Part shown: positions 35,382 through 50,200 of the stretch, piece by piece
Layout of the letters: each line of letters opens with the position of its first letter
Position numbering within the stretch: the stretch's first letter is position 1
NCBI GenBank assembly: GCA_027924645.1
Contig: BSBN01000829.1
Coordinates: 6,572,001-6,636,000, forward strand
Length of the DNA stretch: 64,000 nucleotides
Reading direction: 5' to 3'
Origin: Cunninghamia lanceolata
Lineage: Eukaryota > Streptophyta > Pinopsida > Cupressales > Cupressaceae
Position numbers and translations under genes: made by a program
Notes under the pieces: generated by a model
What the model saw: the letters and a program-made list of their open reading frames with translations, nothing else
The model's database searches: none
What the model was told of the DNA's origin: nothing

Positions 35382-37457
35382 TATTAATGCTTAAATTTGC
35401 AGATAATCACCAACAATGGGAAATTCTGAGAATGTGGGATTGACTTTTAGAATAACCTCCATATTTTAAAGAAGCAGGTTCTTCTCTCTAGTTTGTTAGG
35501 GAAAAGGAAAGAAAAAAACAAGATAAAGAAATACCCTAAATTGCTACTATGGCAATGTGCTAGATTCATTACCTACAACAACATAATGATCAAACACTAA
35601 AAGATTAACTGGTAAAACTAAAGAGAAGGATGAATGATTAATTACCTAGCATTTGAAATAGATTTATCAAAGACATAGAATAGAGAACAAGAAGCAAGAA
35701 CAGAAAAAACATATTCAGAGTTGCACAAAACACCACACTCTCTTCATTGCTTGATAGGAGAACAAAATATAGATGCAAAAATGCACAATATATAATATTA
35801 CATCCCTCATGAGAGGCACCTGCTGAGGCAAGAAAATGTCTCCATTCTACTGCTTAAAATTCTATGGTCATTCCAATCTCTCTCTATTTATAACCCAGAA
35901 AACCCTTTGTGATCTTCTCCAACTGCCCAGAAAAAACTCCAACTGGAATCTCATAAATCACAGCTCCGATCTCAGCTCTGATAACTGTATCTTCTCTTAA
36001 CTGGGTCTTCTGTTCAAACTCCATGAGAACTGCCTCCATTGTTTGACCTGCGTGAGAACTCTCACTCTTTCTTTTTCCCTTGTTGTAGCTTGTCATGGAA
36101 ATAAAATAAAGTGACACATTATTATTAGGGTTGCATATGTATTTACTTCCCATGCATAGAGTCATAAAACAGTCTTTACATTTAATAAAGATTTATCTTT
36201 ACCTTGAGGGTCCCACCTCTCATATTAAAAGACTTTCACCTTTATTTAAAGCTGATTTATTTCTAATCTCTCCCAGGGGCATATATTTTAATGAGGCTCT
36301 TATTAATATTTAAAATCTACCTCATCTTTAAAGGAGGGCCCAACCTTAAGATTCAAAATTAAAATAATATGACTCAACTTCTTCCTTAAGAAGTTCCCGT
36401 GACTCTCTTATTATTTAATAACCCTTTTAAAAGATTAATAAAATAATAAGACTCTCCCATGAGAAGAAAGCTTTCGCTTCTTCCACGCATCACAATGGTG
36501 CTTGTTTAAGAGCCAAATTTCCTCACTCCTCTTTAAATGTGCGTAGTTGCAACATGTGGCACACTCTACTTCTTAGAGGATTCATTCTTTGGAACTCAAA
36601 ATTGATGTAGATACTAACATTTGGTGCCTTCCACTTCTTCTTCTTTATCTAATGCCTGAGTCGTTGGATGAAATTTGATCTACGGTAGTTGATTCTTCAT
36701 TTGGAGGACCATCTCTGTGTATATTTTCTGAGCGCATTCGTTTGGTTCCTATGGGAAATGCCTTAAAACCTTGGGCCTAAGCTTTATTCGATGAGTTTGA
36801 GCAATACATTATACTAAAACCATCTCTCATCTATACGGATTGCACCTTAGTTGGATGTTGTGCTTGGTTTAGAACACTCCATAGTTACATAGTGGTTGCA
36901 CTATTAAATGGTGATTATAAAGGCTAAGCCTTTGCTTGCATTCCCTGTGATATATTATTCACTATGTTTCTATATTTGAATGGCGTCACTCCATGAACAA
37001 TGATGACGCCATGATCATTGGCATGTGCATCACTATATGGAGGCTAAACCTTCTTATTACATAGCCTGTGCTACATAACTACATGCGCCATTCATCTGGT
37101 AGTGACAATACTTAAAAGAGAAGACTTTCTCTATTTGTTTCATGTCATATCTATGAGTTCCTTCCTCTGTTTAGACGATAAGATTGCCTTTAAATTGGAG
37201 CCATGCCTCAAGTTCAACTTTGCAAATGCCTTCTTAACAGGCCTCTCATTGATGTTTTAATCAGACTTCATCATGAGATAATGGTGCCCATATATCAGAG
37301 ACTGAGCCTTTGCATTTTGATACTTAGTCATTCCTTAACTTTCATTATTTGTCACCTTGTTTCCCAGTGATGGCATCATCATAGATTATGCTGGCTGCAA
37401 CTCCATTGTTGTAAGAGGCATTTAATTTTTCTTGTTGACCATTCTACAGACTGATCA
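35382..37457 (-). repeat. Element X 5' LTR, part before the Tekay-like insertion
   Basis: It matches 22105-24194 in order and ends at GATCA (37453-37457), where the Tekay-like element begins. The LTR resumes at 52191. Confidence 0.88.
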
Positions 37458-40400
37458 TTTGATGCACCGCCATGCAACCCTAGAGTGCTAGACTAACAAG
37501 AGACAATAATATAGAAATTTTTTTTTTTTTGAAACAAGGAAATGCATTAATCATTATAAATATCTACACTGATAACAACATTTAATGAAAAGATCAGCTA
37601 ACACTTCTAGGGAACATAACCACATCAGATAAAATTAAAACCATACAAGAATCTACATCTCAATGCAACAAAATAATAATACATCTTACATTATCTGGGA
37701 TGAATAATTACAAATTCCAATACAAGGTTACAAGACCGATTACATCAGTTTACAAATAGTACAATAATGAAAGTATACAACAACTTAAAGATGAAGAGCA
37801 AACTAGAACTGGAACACTCCTGCTTTGATCTCGAACCAGATATCTGAGAAGACCAATGGATAGCTCTACCTCCCAACCATGTGGAACCCTGAGGTCCACC
37901 CCACTGAGCTAGGAGATAACAATGAGGTTCTGCTAGGTCAAGGTTACAACCATGAACATAATCACAAGATCCATACTCCATGTAGACAAACATGATAACA
38001 AGACTGCAAAGACTCGACAATACTCAACAAGACAAAACAAAACATCAAGCTAAGATCAATCAAGAAGACAAGTCTACACTCTAGAGGTAACAACAAAGAT
38101 AAAAAGGAAGTAACTGAACTGCATAAGGAGAGTGTCATCGCATGGTCCTAGCATGGGTTACCTAGGCTATCTCTCACCAGAAGTCGGCCCCCATCTATTG
38201 TTACCCTGGCAGCCTCTCTCTAGGCACTGGCCCCATAGGGTGACACATGCGGAGCCAACATGTCCTCTCATGAAGATGAGGAGGTCAAATTTGCCAACCA
38301 GGCCTTCTCATCCCACCCTTAGCCTGTGAAAGAACTCAAGGCATGGGTGAGGTAATCTTACTTAACTTGTTATGTGGTTTACTACCCCCAACCCAGCTAA
38401 TTAATTTATTAAGTTATCACTTACTTACAACTTCCATGGGGTTACCCAGGTGACCCCTCTGGCACCAGCCCCACCATGGAAGCCACACTCCTAGCAATCT
38501 TTGACTAATCAACCAAAACCACAATATGCAAGGACAAGGTTACCACAGATCCTGATTCATTACACAAGCCATTCACTTGGCCACCACAATAAACATCCCA
38601 TTGTCCTTCTCAACCTCAAACAATACATCAAGAAGCAGTATGACGCAAGTATCAAATTGAATACCCAAACGGTTAGACCTCTGGAGTTGGTAATAGAATT
38701 CTTTACTCACTTGCAACTATACTTCTCCCGATATGGAACTGGGTTTCAATGACCATGACAAAATTATAAGATCAACAAGGGATACGAGAAAGAAAAGCTA
38801 ACTCAGGAGGAAAAAAAGCTAACACAAAGCCCATTCGTAATACAAGTTGATAAAATAACCAATTTTGTCTCAAGGGCAACTTCCCACTAATATCGGACAC
38901 GATAAGTGAAAAGTAAATTATTTCAATTAAGAAGTAAATACAACAATGCAACCCAAAACGAATATATTCCTACTTCTTTGCATTAACGACAGGAAGAACT
39001 CCAAGCTTTGCAAGACACAAAATATGCTCAAGACAAATACCAGTTACACATTAAAAGATTAAAAAGGATGACAATTTAAGAGACTAATTAAGACAACATT
39101 AAAAAAATAAGCTTAATTCATACTTTTATAAAATATAAGCTTAATGGAAAATTATCTATACTAACATGGATTAAAGGAAGGTTTCAACAAATTTTCTTTT
39201 CAACTACAAGATCTAGAAAAACTATTATCACAAACTCTATTAAATTCATTCCTAATTGCAAACAACAAACTAAGCAACCCTGTCTTAACTACTTGGCACA
39301 AAAGATAAGTTAGTAACTATAAAATTATTAACAATACACCAGTAATTACAAGGAATAACACTTACTACACAAGGTTAGAGTATTTACGGGTTCTAATTAT
39401 CGAAATACAATTACATAGAAGAATTTAATATATATTAAAATACGTATTGCTAAAATCAAAAGATAGATCTAAATAGAATGCTAAATTCTCTACTAGGCAA
39501 GATACCATACAAGGGTAAGGTTACAATTTTTGTTCAAAAAATTCAAAAAGTGAAAACAAAACTTTTAAATTTTATCTATCTCACATCTACCTAGAGTCCA
39601 AAACTTCCACGAAGACAACAAGTATTAATAAAGGTGACTTAAGTTACAATCCCTAGGCTAGGCTTGGCTGACGTTGGATTCCCATAAAGACCTCATCACA
39701 CACTTACCGACAAATGAGTTTTTAACTCTAAACATTAACACTACCTTGATAATATAAATCACTATAAACCTAACCGAACCCGCACATAGAAGAAAGGTCA
39801 TCAAATTAGAGTCAAACTTAAATAAAGGTGGTCACTGCAATAAACTTGGATAAGGATAAAACGTAAGGGGCAATCTTTCTATTCAAGTCGACAGTCACGC
39901 ATCTTCATAAAAGATGATCTTAAGGAAGGAAGGCCACGCCACCTCACATAACACCTTCCAAAACATAACACAATAAACAAAGCAAGCTTCTAAATCAACT
40001 AGCTATCTTCAAAACTGACATAGGTCGAAAGGGTGGGAAGATGTTATAGACAAAATGCATTCAATCAAACTTAACAACAACATGCAGACCTAAAAGATTC
40101 CAAGCCTGAGAAAGGCGACAATAGAGGGTTTGAAGGAGAGGCCAAGCAAGATCGCTGGTAAAACTACATCTGGGGTCTACAGAGAGGAGATTAGGCCATG
40201 GTGCCACCAGTCCAGTGAATGGGAGAACGTCAAGATTGGGGTAGATTCCATGGTCGAATATGCAGAGGTCGACAGAAGAGCATTGCAGGGCACTGAAACC
40301 ACCATCGAAGGACACGAAACAGACAAGGGTTTGGAGAGAGCAAAGGCCTCAAGGGATCCACACCTAAGTTTTGGTAGATGCAAAAGCTATGGCCCCACTA

Positions 40401-42436
40401 ACATCTGAGCTACCCAAAATACAAACACATATAGCACTGAGTCTAAAATGTTAAAGCATAAAGAGAATAATGATAAGAAGTTCCTGCGGTCTATTGCAAA
40501 ACATGAGTTGATGCCTCTAAGAGGATTACATATGACTATTGTATCTACAAGTGAGGGAAGAGTTGCCAATCATGAAAAGGTGGCAAGGTGATACAGAGAG
40601 GAAAGGTGATCCTGCAGAGAAAGAATAGGCAGCCATGTGGCTATGGCATCTACCTTAGAGAATAGTGCAAAGGAAATAACTAAAATAGAGAACAATGACT
40701 TCATTGCAAACTAGGGACACTGCTTTGAGCTTGAAGAAAGGAAACTATTGTGATAATGAGCAGAGATGCAAGAACGGTGAGACCAAGAGGATATGACTTC
40801 AAGGAAATCGATCCAAGGAAGGTAAGAGGAATTTTGTTTTGATTTTATCGAAGGTGTATACAATTTTTCCCAACCTTGGTTCCTTCCAAGAGTTACACTG
40901 ATTGCAGATTGAGACTAAAGAAACTCTGCCATAAAGATTGCATGTGCCTCAAGAAATTTAATGTGGGTTGCTACATAAGGTTAAAAGAATGATGCAGGAA
41001 AAGATTAAAAGCTCATGGATTAGGTTAGAGGGGAGAAACGTCACAAATGAGGGAAAGTTCAAATTGATCTAGAGGCAAAAATTACAGTAATCCATTTGAG
41101 GAAGAGGTTTAGAGTTACAGAGATGATTTGCAGGCTAAAAGTTTTGGCAAGCCTTTCCAAGGAGCATCCAACAAGAAGGCAAGGAGTTTACAAAGGTGAC
41201 ATAGGTGAATAACAGATCGATTCCATGCTAGAATAACCAGACAATAAAGAAATCTAATTTTTCCGAGCAAACAGAGACAAGAGAATACAAAAATTCACAA
41301 GATATACCTGTACAATTGATGCTCCAAAACTGAATCTTCTTTTAAAATTTCCCCTTCTTTCTCCGCAAAACATTCCTGTAAAACATGCCTTTTCAAAAAT
41401 TCTCCAGAACAAACATAACCTCAGACATAAAAACCCACCAAAACCTCATCTGAGACCAAAATAGACAACAACCATTAATTCTAGTAACCCCCAAATCTGT
41501 TACACAATCCCCCTCATTAAGAGAAATTTGAAATTTTACTTAACATAGAATTTCCATATCTCCAACATATACGACAAAGAGCCAACAATAAATGATTATC
41601 CAAAAATCATTAAATTAACATCCAATACTATTCTTCAAAATACGATATACTAATTAACCATATTAACTTATGACATAGATACTAATAAAATCATTAACAT
41701 AATTGATTTAATCTATATTAGAATTTACTTAAATAATATTCCAATTTAAGAAAAAGACCATAATATTTGACAACTATTAATATTCATAATATAATATTAC
41801 CTCATTATGCATTACCCAGATACACATGGGCTAGCAACCCAGAACTCGACAGTAAACATTCAAACCACATGACGACTAACCAACTGAAGGTTGAACTGAC
41901 CTAGGGAATAAACCTCATGTTATCTCCATCAACATTATCCATGGTGTAGGGCCTGCTCAGACTTGCTAACTCAGGTGGAGTCGAGGCCCAGTACCTGCAA
42001 CCTCCGTAAAAAATAGTGGGTTGTATATGATCAACTGTATATATATATATCAAACACACACCGAGACAGAGAATCGCGGCATAGTAGGGTGCTCGATCTG
42101 AGTAGTACTACATTGTCCCCACTCTAAAACAAGACTATAACTATTTCTATTTAAAATCAGATGCACAAACATGATATTATCAAACCATCACTAAACATTT
42201 CCATCTCATCATAACTGGAAAAACAACAATGTCATCATAAACTCATACCGCATGTCAGAATTAAATAAATCAAACATAATCTATCCCAATCAGAATAAGC
42301 ATAAACCATAGTCTCAATAACTCAAATGTCTCTAAACTATCTCGATGCAAAGGAAATGCTAACAGCTATCTCAGATCAAATAGAGAGTAATGTAAAACTA
42401 ACAGCTATCACAAGCCAAAAATGAGGGGGCATTACA
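37458..42436 (-). repeat. Tekay-like element 3' LTR (4,979 bases)
   Basis: It aligns with 47231-52185 over its whole length with about 5-9 percent differences in samples, mostly transitions. Minus-strand ends are TGTAATGCCCCC and GCATCAAA (TG...CA in consensus; the last bases are mutated here). It holds a TATATATA tract at 42038-42050. Open frames in it (37745-38020, 40061-40315, 40177-40569, minus; 40130-40408, plus) have no known domain. Confidence 0.93.
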
Positions 42437-42447
42437 TCCTCCCCCCT
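42437..42447 (-). other. Polypurine tract of the Tekay-like element
   Basis: Minus-strand AGGGGGGAGGA directly precedes the 3' LTR start TGTAATGCC. It primes plus-strand DNA synthesis in LTR elements. The gag-pol stop (TAA, 42460-42458) is 10 bases upstream of it. Confidence 0.85.
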
Positions 42448-42457
42448 AGAGGCATGC

Positions 42458-45400
42458 TTACTCCTGGAAGCTTGCAAACAAATGAGGGTATAACTCTCTC
42501 ATCCTAGAAGCATTCTCCCAGGTAGAAGAAGTCTCGTCATTAGGATCCCACTAGACCCTGACCTGCTCCATGTCTTTGCCCCTGAGAGCAAGTCTCCTGT
42601 GTTGTAGAATGCCTACGGGCTCCAAAGCTAGCTGCCCATCCTCTACCTGTAGAGCAGTCCAATCAAGAATATGAGCAATATCTGGATAATAAGGTCTAAG
42701 TACAGAAACATGAAACACAACATGGATGCGTGAAAGGCTGGGCAGAAAAGAAAGACAATAAGCAATAGGACCAATCTTCTGCAACACATCAAAAGGTCCA
42801 ACAAAGTGTGGTGCTAGCTTAGAGCCCTTTCCATAACGGATTGGACTTTTTTGTGGTCGTACATGCAAGAACACCCGATCACCAACTAAAAACTATCGAT
42901 CGATCCTATGAGCATCTACATACTTCTTCTGTCTATCCTGAGCTGCCACCAAATGCTCTCCAATCCTCTCGACCTGCTGCTCCATATCTCTAAGCATATC
43001 TGGGACAAGAATAACTCTGTCCTAGAGATGATCCCAACTCAAAGGGGTCCTACAAGGACAACCATACAAAGCCTTAAATGGAGACATGCTGATAGAACTG
43101 TGATATCTATTATTATAAGTAAACTCCACTAGGTACAGGTAGTCCTCCCAACGGCTCTGTCAATCCATCACATACATCCTAAGCATGTCCTCGAGAACCT
43201 GATTAACCCTCTCAGTCTGACCATCAGTCTCAGGATGGTATGTTGAACTAAAGTTCAACTGTGTCCCCAAGGCATGTTGTAGAGAAGTCTAAAGAGTGGA
43301 AGTGAATACTGGATCCCTATCGGAGATGATCCTATGAGGAATCCCATGAAGTGTGATGATGTCCTCCATGAATACTTTGGCCACCATAGAAGCATTATAA
43401 AAAGAACAGACATGAGAGAAGTGAAATACCTTTGTCAACCTATCCACAGTGACCATAATAGCATCATGTTGATGAGAGGATACCGGCAAACCAACAATGA
43501 AGTCAATCAAAATGATGTCCCACTTCCACTCCAGAATCAAATGAGGATGCAAAAGACCTACAGGGTGCTAATGCTCCGCCTTCACCCTCTGATACTCAAG
43601 ATAACTTGACACAAAATTGGCAATATCCCGCTTCATGCCACTCCAAAAGTACAACTAACACAGATCTCCATACATCTTCTTGACACTCGGATGAGCAGAA
43701 TAAGGTGCCCGATGTGCCTCTAACAACATTAGGGTACGAAGACCCTTAGAACTAGGAACATAGATATGACCTAAATGTCGCAAAAGACCATCTGACTCAA
43801 GAGAGTAACCAGAGAATCTACCCTCTAAAGGTCTACTAGACTCAATCTCAAATCTCACCTCCTAGCACCAACTGTCGGTAGGAAGTGCTACAAGGATCTG
43901 ACCTCTCAAATCAACTATGAGAGAGACTGCTGAGATCTCGTCGCCAATGACTAAGAGCATCAGCTACCACATTCTCTTTGCCCTGAATATACTTGACCTT
44001 GAAATCATACTCGCACAAGAACTCCATCCAATGCCTCTGCCTCGCATTCAAGTTTCGCTGTGTGAAAATATACTGCAAGCTATAATGATCACTGTGCAGC
44101 TCAAACTGATGCCCTAAGAGAAAATGCCTCCACCTTACCAAGGCATGCACAACTGCGGCTAACTCTAGATCATGAGTGGGATAGTTCAATTCATGATCCT
44201 TAAGTTTGTGAGACTCATAGGCAATCACGTGACCATCCTGCATAAGTACTACTCCTAAACCCTCCAAAGAAGCATCTGTACAAACAACAAAGTCCCCGGT
44301 AGGATCAGGAACTACTAAAATAGGTGCATTGGTCAACTGCTCCTTAAGGGTCTGAAAAGTTACTTGACACTGCTCTGACCAAACAAACTTCTTCCCTTTC
44401 ATCTAAAGAGAAGTAATAGGATGAGCAATCCTTGAAAACCCCATAACAAAATAGTGATAATAGTCTACCAAACCCATAAAACTATAGACCTCAGAAACAT
44501 TAGTAGGTGCAAGCCAATCCATAATAGCTTGGATCTTCAAGGGATCCACCGCAATACCCTCTCTAGAGATGACATGACCCAAATACTTCACCTCTGTCTG
44601 AAAGAACTCACATTTTGACAAATTAGCATAAGGCTGATTTTCCCTCAGACACTGCAACACTTGACGCAATTGCTCCTCCATGGTCCTTGAATAGATCAAT
44701 ATATCATCAAGAAACACAAGGACAAACCTATCGAGATAAGTGCAAAAAACACCATTCATCAGGCTCATGAAAACTGAAGGTGCATTCGTCAACCTGAATG
44801 GTACTACTGTGAACTCATAATGTCGATAACGGGTATGAAATGTCATTTTGTGAATATCTGCCTCAAATATCTGTAACTAATGATATCCTAACTTAAGGTC
44901 AATTTTAGAGAACACCTTAGCTCCCTTAATATAATCAAACAAATCATCGATCCGAGGCAAGGGGTATTTATTCCTCACTGTCACCTTATTGAGCTGTCGA
45001 TAATCGATACACAGTCGTAGAGATCCATCCTTCTTTTTCACAAAGATCACAAGTGCTCCCCAAGGAGAGACACTAGGTCTAATGAATCCCTTGGCTAACA
45101 ACTCTTCCAACTACAATCGAAGCTCCTTAAGCTCCTGAGTGGTCATCCTGTATGGAGCTCATGAGATGGGCTCTATGCTGAGAACAAGATCAATCCTGAA
45201 GTTGATGTCATGCTTAGGTGGCATCCCCAGAATCTTAGATGGAAAAACATTAGCATACTCCCTCAATAGAGGATGATTGTCAAGAGATGCCTCTCGACTC
45301 TCCTCCATCTCCAAGTTACTAACAGAAACTGCAAAAAGCTAACATCCCTAACGCATGCATCTCTTAAGCTGCATAGCAGAAATCATACGTAGGGAAATAG

Positions 45401-47090
45401 GTCTCTGAACTCCTACAACCTCCACCTCTACACCAGAATCATCCACACATCTAACAGACTTATGCTGATAATTGATCACCACCTGATGGGCCTCTAACCA
45501 ATCCATCCCCAAAACTCTATCATATGAACCAAGGGGTAGGATGCAAAGGTCTATAGAAGTAGATAGAGAGCCAATCCTCAAATCACACCTGGAAACTAGA
45601 GACTCAACTGTTATCTTATCCCCAGAAGCTAACACAATCTATCACCTATCATCCTACTCTATTGCCACTAAGCCACAATGCTCCACAAGAGAAGGAGATA
45701 TGAACGAATCAGATGCACCGAAATCAAAAAGAACAGAAAAACTAATACCTTGCATGAAACCAAAAGTCTCCACCACGGTGCCCTGATGCTCTACCTGACA
45801 GTTATCCACCACTACAAAGACTCTGTGTGGTCTATCTTCATCACCAACTGTTGGCTTTGAAGCCATCGGTCGATGTCCAAACCCTAATGTACCCTTCTAC
45901 AGGCACTGCCTAGCAATATGGCCCTGTTGGCCACAAGAGAAGCATCCGGTGCCTCTACCAAAACTATCCTCACCCCAGAAAGGACTAGACTACTGGAAAC
46001 TACCTCTTCTCACTGCGGACTACGTACTCTAAGCTGGCTGATTAAAACAATTGCGTTTATTGTGCTGCCAAGACTGGTCCTTCTTAGACTAAAATCTATT
46101 ACCTTGATGTGGCTGATAATTCTTTAGTTTAGCCTGAGAGTGCTACTGCTGACCAACCTTTGAGGGTGCATGAGATCTTGAAGCCTAAGTATGTCCACCA
46201 CATGAACCAAAACCTAAAGAAGGTGCACTACCAATATGCACACCTGTATGTCCATCGAGTGCCATAGCCAAATTCTCTTCCACTACCTAGGATTTGTCCA
46301 CTGCTACCTCCATAGACTTAGGTTTGAATACGTGAATCCCTCCACTGATCTGGGCATTCAGGCCCCTAATGAAATCTTGCACCAACATAGACTCATCATC
46401 TCCGATACCCGCATACTGCTTGAGCTCATAAAATCTGCACTCATATTGCTCAACTAACATGGCCATCTGCCTCAACTTATGGAACTCATCTGTACGACGC
46501 TACCTCCAATGATCAAATAGAAAATGAGCTCTGAATCTCTCTAAGAACAACTCCCAAGACACAGTGCTAATGTCTAAATACAGCTTCTGCTCCTCTAACC
46601 GCCACCAAGTAGAAGCAAACCCTTGGAGATGCAAAATAACACATCTAGCTTTGGTGTTGCTACCATAAAGATGCATAGCGAAATAGATGCCTCAGTCCAA
46701 TAACCAAGTCTCTGCCTCAAGACCCCTACCAGATCCATCAAAGATGGGAGGGCGTGCCCTTAGAAGATCTCTCATATGGCTGGCTAGTGTGGCCTCCTGC
46801 TCAGATGTCAACTCTCTACACCTGGGTGATCTCTCTCTTTCCTGAGGCTCCGGCTGGTCTACCTCTTGACCCCCTCTAGGCTACTCACCCTCCTATCTAG
46901 GACCTAATCAAGAAAGAGCCTCCTCAAGTAACTGTCGTAACTGGGCCCCCTCAGGCTAGCCCTGACCCTCCATATTCTGATCTCCACCTTCATGGGCACT
47001 CTCATGAGGAGAACTGGGAGGAGGTGTTCTGCCACCACCTCTCCCATGACCCCTACCTCTGCCATGGCCTCGGCCCCTACCTCTAGGCAT
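42458..47090 (-). pseudogene. Gag-pol of the Tekay-like chromovirus, decayed
   Basis: Start: ATG 47090-47088 (MPRGRGRGHGRGRG, a basic N-terminus). One frame holds to about 43911, then one frameshift near 43860-43911 leads to the frame used to the TAA at 42458. In order: capsid region around 46290-46800; CCHC knuckle CFSCGQQGHIARQC (about 45900-45941); protease FDFGASDSFIS, where D-S/T-GA is usual, so the site is altered; RT with [19 protein letters not shown] and FLDDILIYS; RNase H with [13 protein letters not shown]; integrase with the zinc-finger cysteines replaced (SSYLEYQ), DFIVGLP, ISDRDPVF and a final [11 protein letters not shown]; chromodomain-like end at 42670-42480 (STWENASRMRELYPHLF). 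About 30 in-frame stops are seen, nearly all TAG, a few TGA, no TAA. Confidence 0.93.
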
Positions 47091-47215
47091 CTACCTACAA
47101 CACCAAAAGATGATTTATTACACACAGAAAGGAAAACAATAGTTAATCTATAGAGTTTAAGCACTATGTCACATAATGGGCTGAATTATAACCATAGTAC
47201 CCAGTGTTTAAACTT

Positions 47216-47230
47216 GGCTCTGATACCAAA
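47216..47230 (-). other. Primer-binding site, initiator Met-tRNA type
   Basis: The minus strand reads TTTGGTATCAGAGCC immediately after the 5' LTR end. TGGTATCAGAGC is the usual complement of the 3' end of plant initiator methionine tRNA. Confidence 0.92.
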
Positions 47231-50200
47231 TGTGATGCCTCGCCATGCAACCCTAGAGTGCTAGACTAACAAGAGATAATAATACAGAAATATTTTTTTT
47301 GAAATAAGGAAATGCATTAATCATTATAAATATCTACACTAATAACAACATTCAATGAAAAGATTAGCTAACACTTCTAGGGAACATAACCACATCAGAT
47401 AAAATTAAAACCATACAAGAATCTACATCTCAATGCAACAGAATAATAATACATCTTACATTATCTGGGAGGAATAATTACAAATTCCAATACAAGGTTA
47501 CAAGACCGATTATATCAGTTTACAAATAGTACAATAATGAAAGTATACAACAACTTGAAGATGAAGAGCAAACTGGAACCGAAACACTCCTGCTTTGATC
47601 TCAAACTGAATATCTGAGAAGACCTATGGATAGCTCTACCTCCCAACCATGTGGAACCCTGAGGTCCACCCCACCAAGCTAGGAGATAACAATGAGATTC
47701 TACTAGGTCAGGGTTACAACCATGAACACAATCACAAGATCTAGACTCCATGCAGACAAATAGGATAACAAGACTGCACAGACTTGACAGTACTCAACAA
47801 GACAAAACAAAACATCAAGCTAAGATCAATCAACAAGACAAGTCTACACTCCAGAGGTAACAACAAAGATAAAAAGGAAGTAACTGAACTGCGTAAGTAG
47901 AGTGTCATCTCATGGTCCAAGCATGGGTTACCTAGGCTATCTCTCACCAGAAGTTGCCCCACATCTATGGTTACCTTGACAGCCTCTCTCTAGGCACCAG
48001 CCCCATAGGGTGACACATGCAGAGCTGACATGTCCTCTCATGAAGACGAGGAGGTTAACCTTGCCAACCAGGGCTTCTCATCCCACCCTTAGCCTGCGAA
48101 AGCACTCAAGGCATGGGTGAGGTAATCTTACTTAACTTGTTATGTGGTTTACTACCCCCAACCCTTCTAATTAATTTATTACGTTATCACTTACTTACAA
48201 CTTCCATGGGGTTACCTAGGTGACCCCTCTGGCACCGGCCCCACCATGGAAATCACTCTCCTAGAAATCTCTGACCAATCAACCAAAACCACAATATGCA
48301 AGGACAAGGTTACCACAGATCCTAATTCATTACACAAGCCATTCACTTGACCACCACAATAAAGATCCCATTGTCCTTCTCAACCTCAAACAATACATCA
48401 AGAAGCAGTATGATGCAAGTATCAAATTGAATACCCAAATGGTTAGACCTCTAGAGTAGGTAATAGAATTCTTTACTCACTTGCAACTATACTTCTCCTG
48501 ATAGGGAACTAGGTTTCAATGACCATGACAAAATTATAAGATCAACAAGGGATAAAAGAAAGAAAAGCTAACTCAGGAGAAAGAAAAAATAACACAAAAC
48601 CCATTCATAATACAAGTTGATAAAATAACCAATTTTGTCTCAAGGGAAACTTCCCACTAATACCGGACACGATAAGAGAAAAGTAAATTATTTCAATTAA
48701 GAAGTAAATACAACAATGCAACCCAAAATGAATATATTCCTACTTCTTTGCATTAATGACAGAAAGAACTCCAAACTTTGCAAGACACAAAATCCACTCA
48801 AGATGAATACCAGTTATGCATTAAAAGATTAAAAAGGACAACAATTTAAGAGACTAATTAAGACAACATTAAAAAAATAAGCTTAATTCATACTTTTATA
48901 AAATACAAGCTTAATGGAAAATTATCTATACTAACATGGATTAAAGGAAGGTTTCAACAAATTTTCTATTCAACTACAAGATCTAAAAAAACTATTATCC
49001 CAAACTCTATTAAATTCATTCCTAATTGCAAACAACAAAATAAGCAACTCTGTCTTTAATAATTGGCACAAAATATAAGTTAGTAACTATAACATTATTA
49101 ACAATACACCAGTAATTACAAGGAATAACACTTACTACACAAGGTTAGAGTATTTAGGGGTTCTAATTATCGAAATACAATTACATAGAAGCATTTAATA
49201 TTTATTAAAATACCTATTGCTAAAATCAAAAGATAGATCTAAATGGAATGCTAAATTCTCTATTAGGCAAGATACCATACAAGGGTAAGGTTGCAATTTT
49301 TGTTCAAAAAAATCAAAAAGTGAAAACAAGACTTTTAAATTATATCTATCTCACATCTACCTAGAGTCCAAAACTTCCACGAAGACAACAAGTATTAAGA
49401 AAGGTGACTTAAGTTACAATTTCTAGGCTAGGCTTGGTCGATGTTGGATTCCCATAAAGACCTCATCACACATTTACCGACTGATGAGTTTTTAACTCTA
49501 AACATTAACACTACCTTGATAATATAAATCACTATAAACCTAACCGAACCCGCGCATAGAAGAAATGTCATCAAATTAGAGTCAAACTTAAATAATGGTG
49601 GTCTCTACAATAAACTTGGCTAAGGATAAAACGTAAGGGGCAATCTTTCTATTCAAGTCGATGACCGTGCATCTTCATAAAAGACGGGCTCAAGGAAGGA
49701 AGGCCACGCCACCTCACTTAACACCTTCCAAAACTTAACACAATAAACAAAGCAAGCTTCTAAATCGACTAGCTGTCTTCAAAACTGACACAGGTCGAAA
49801 GGGTGGGAAGACGTTATAGATAGAATGCATTCAATCGAACTTAACAACAGCATGCAGACCTAAAAGATTCCAAGCCTGAGAAAGGTGACAACAGAGGGTT
49901 TGAAGGAGAGGTCAAGCAAGATCACTGGTAAAACTACATCTGGGGTCTACAGAGAGGAGATTAGGCCATGGTGCCACCAGACCAACGAATGGGAGGACGT
50001 CAAGATTGTGGTAGATTCCATGGTCAAATACACAAAGGTTGATAGAAGAGCATTGCAGGGCGCTGAAAGCACCGTTGAAGGGCATGAAATAGACAAGGGT
50101 TTAGAGAGAGAAAAAGACTCAAGGGATCCACATCCAAGTTTCGGTAGATGCAAAAGCAATGGCCCCACTAACATCTGAGCTACCCAGAATACAGAGACAT

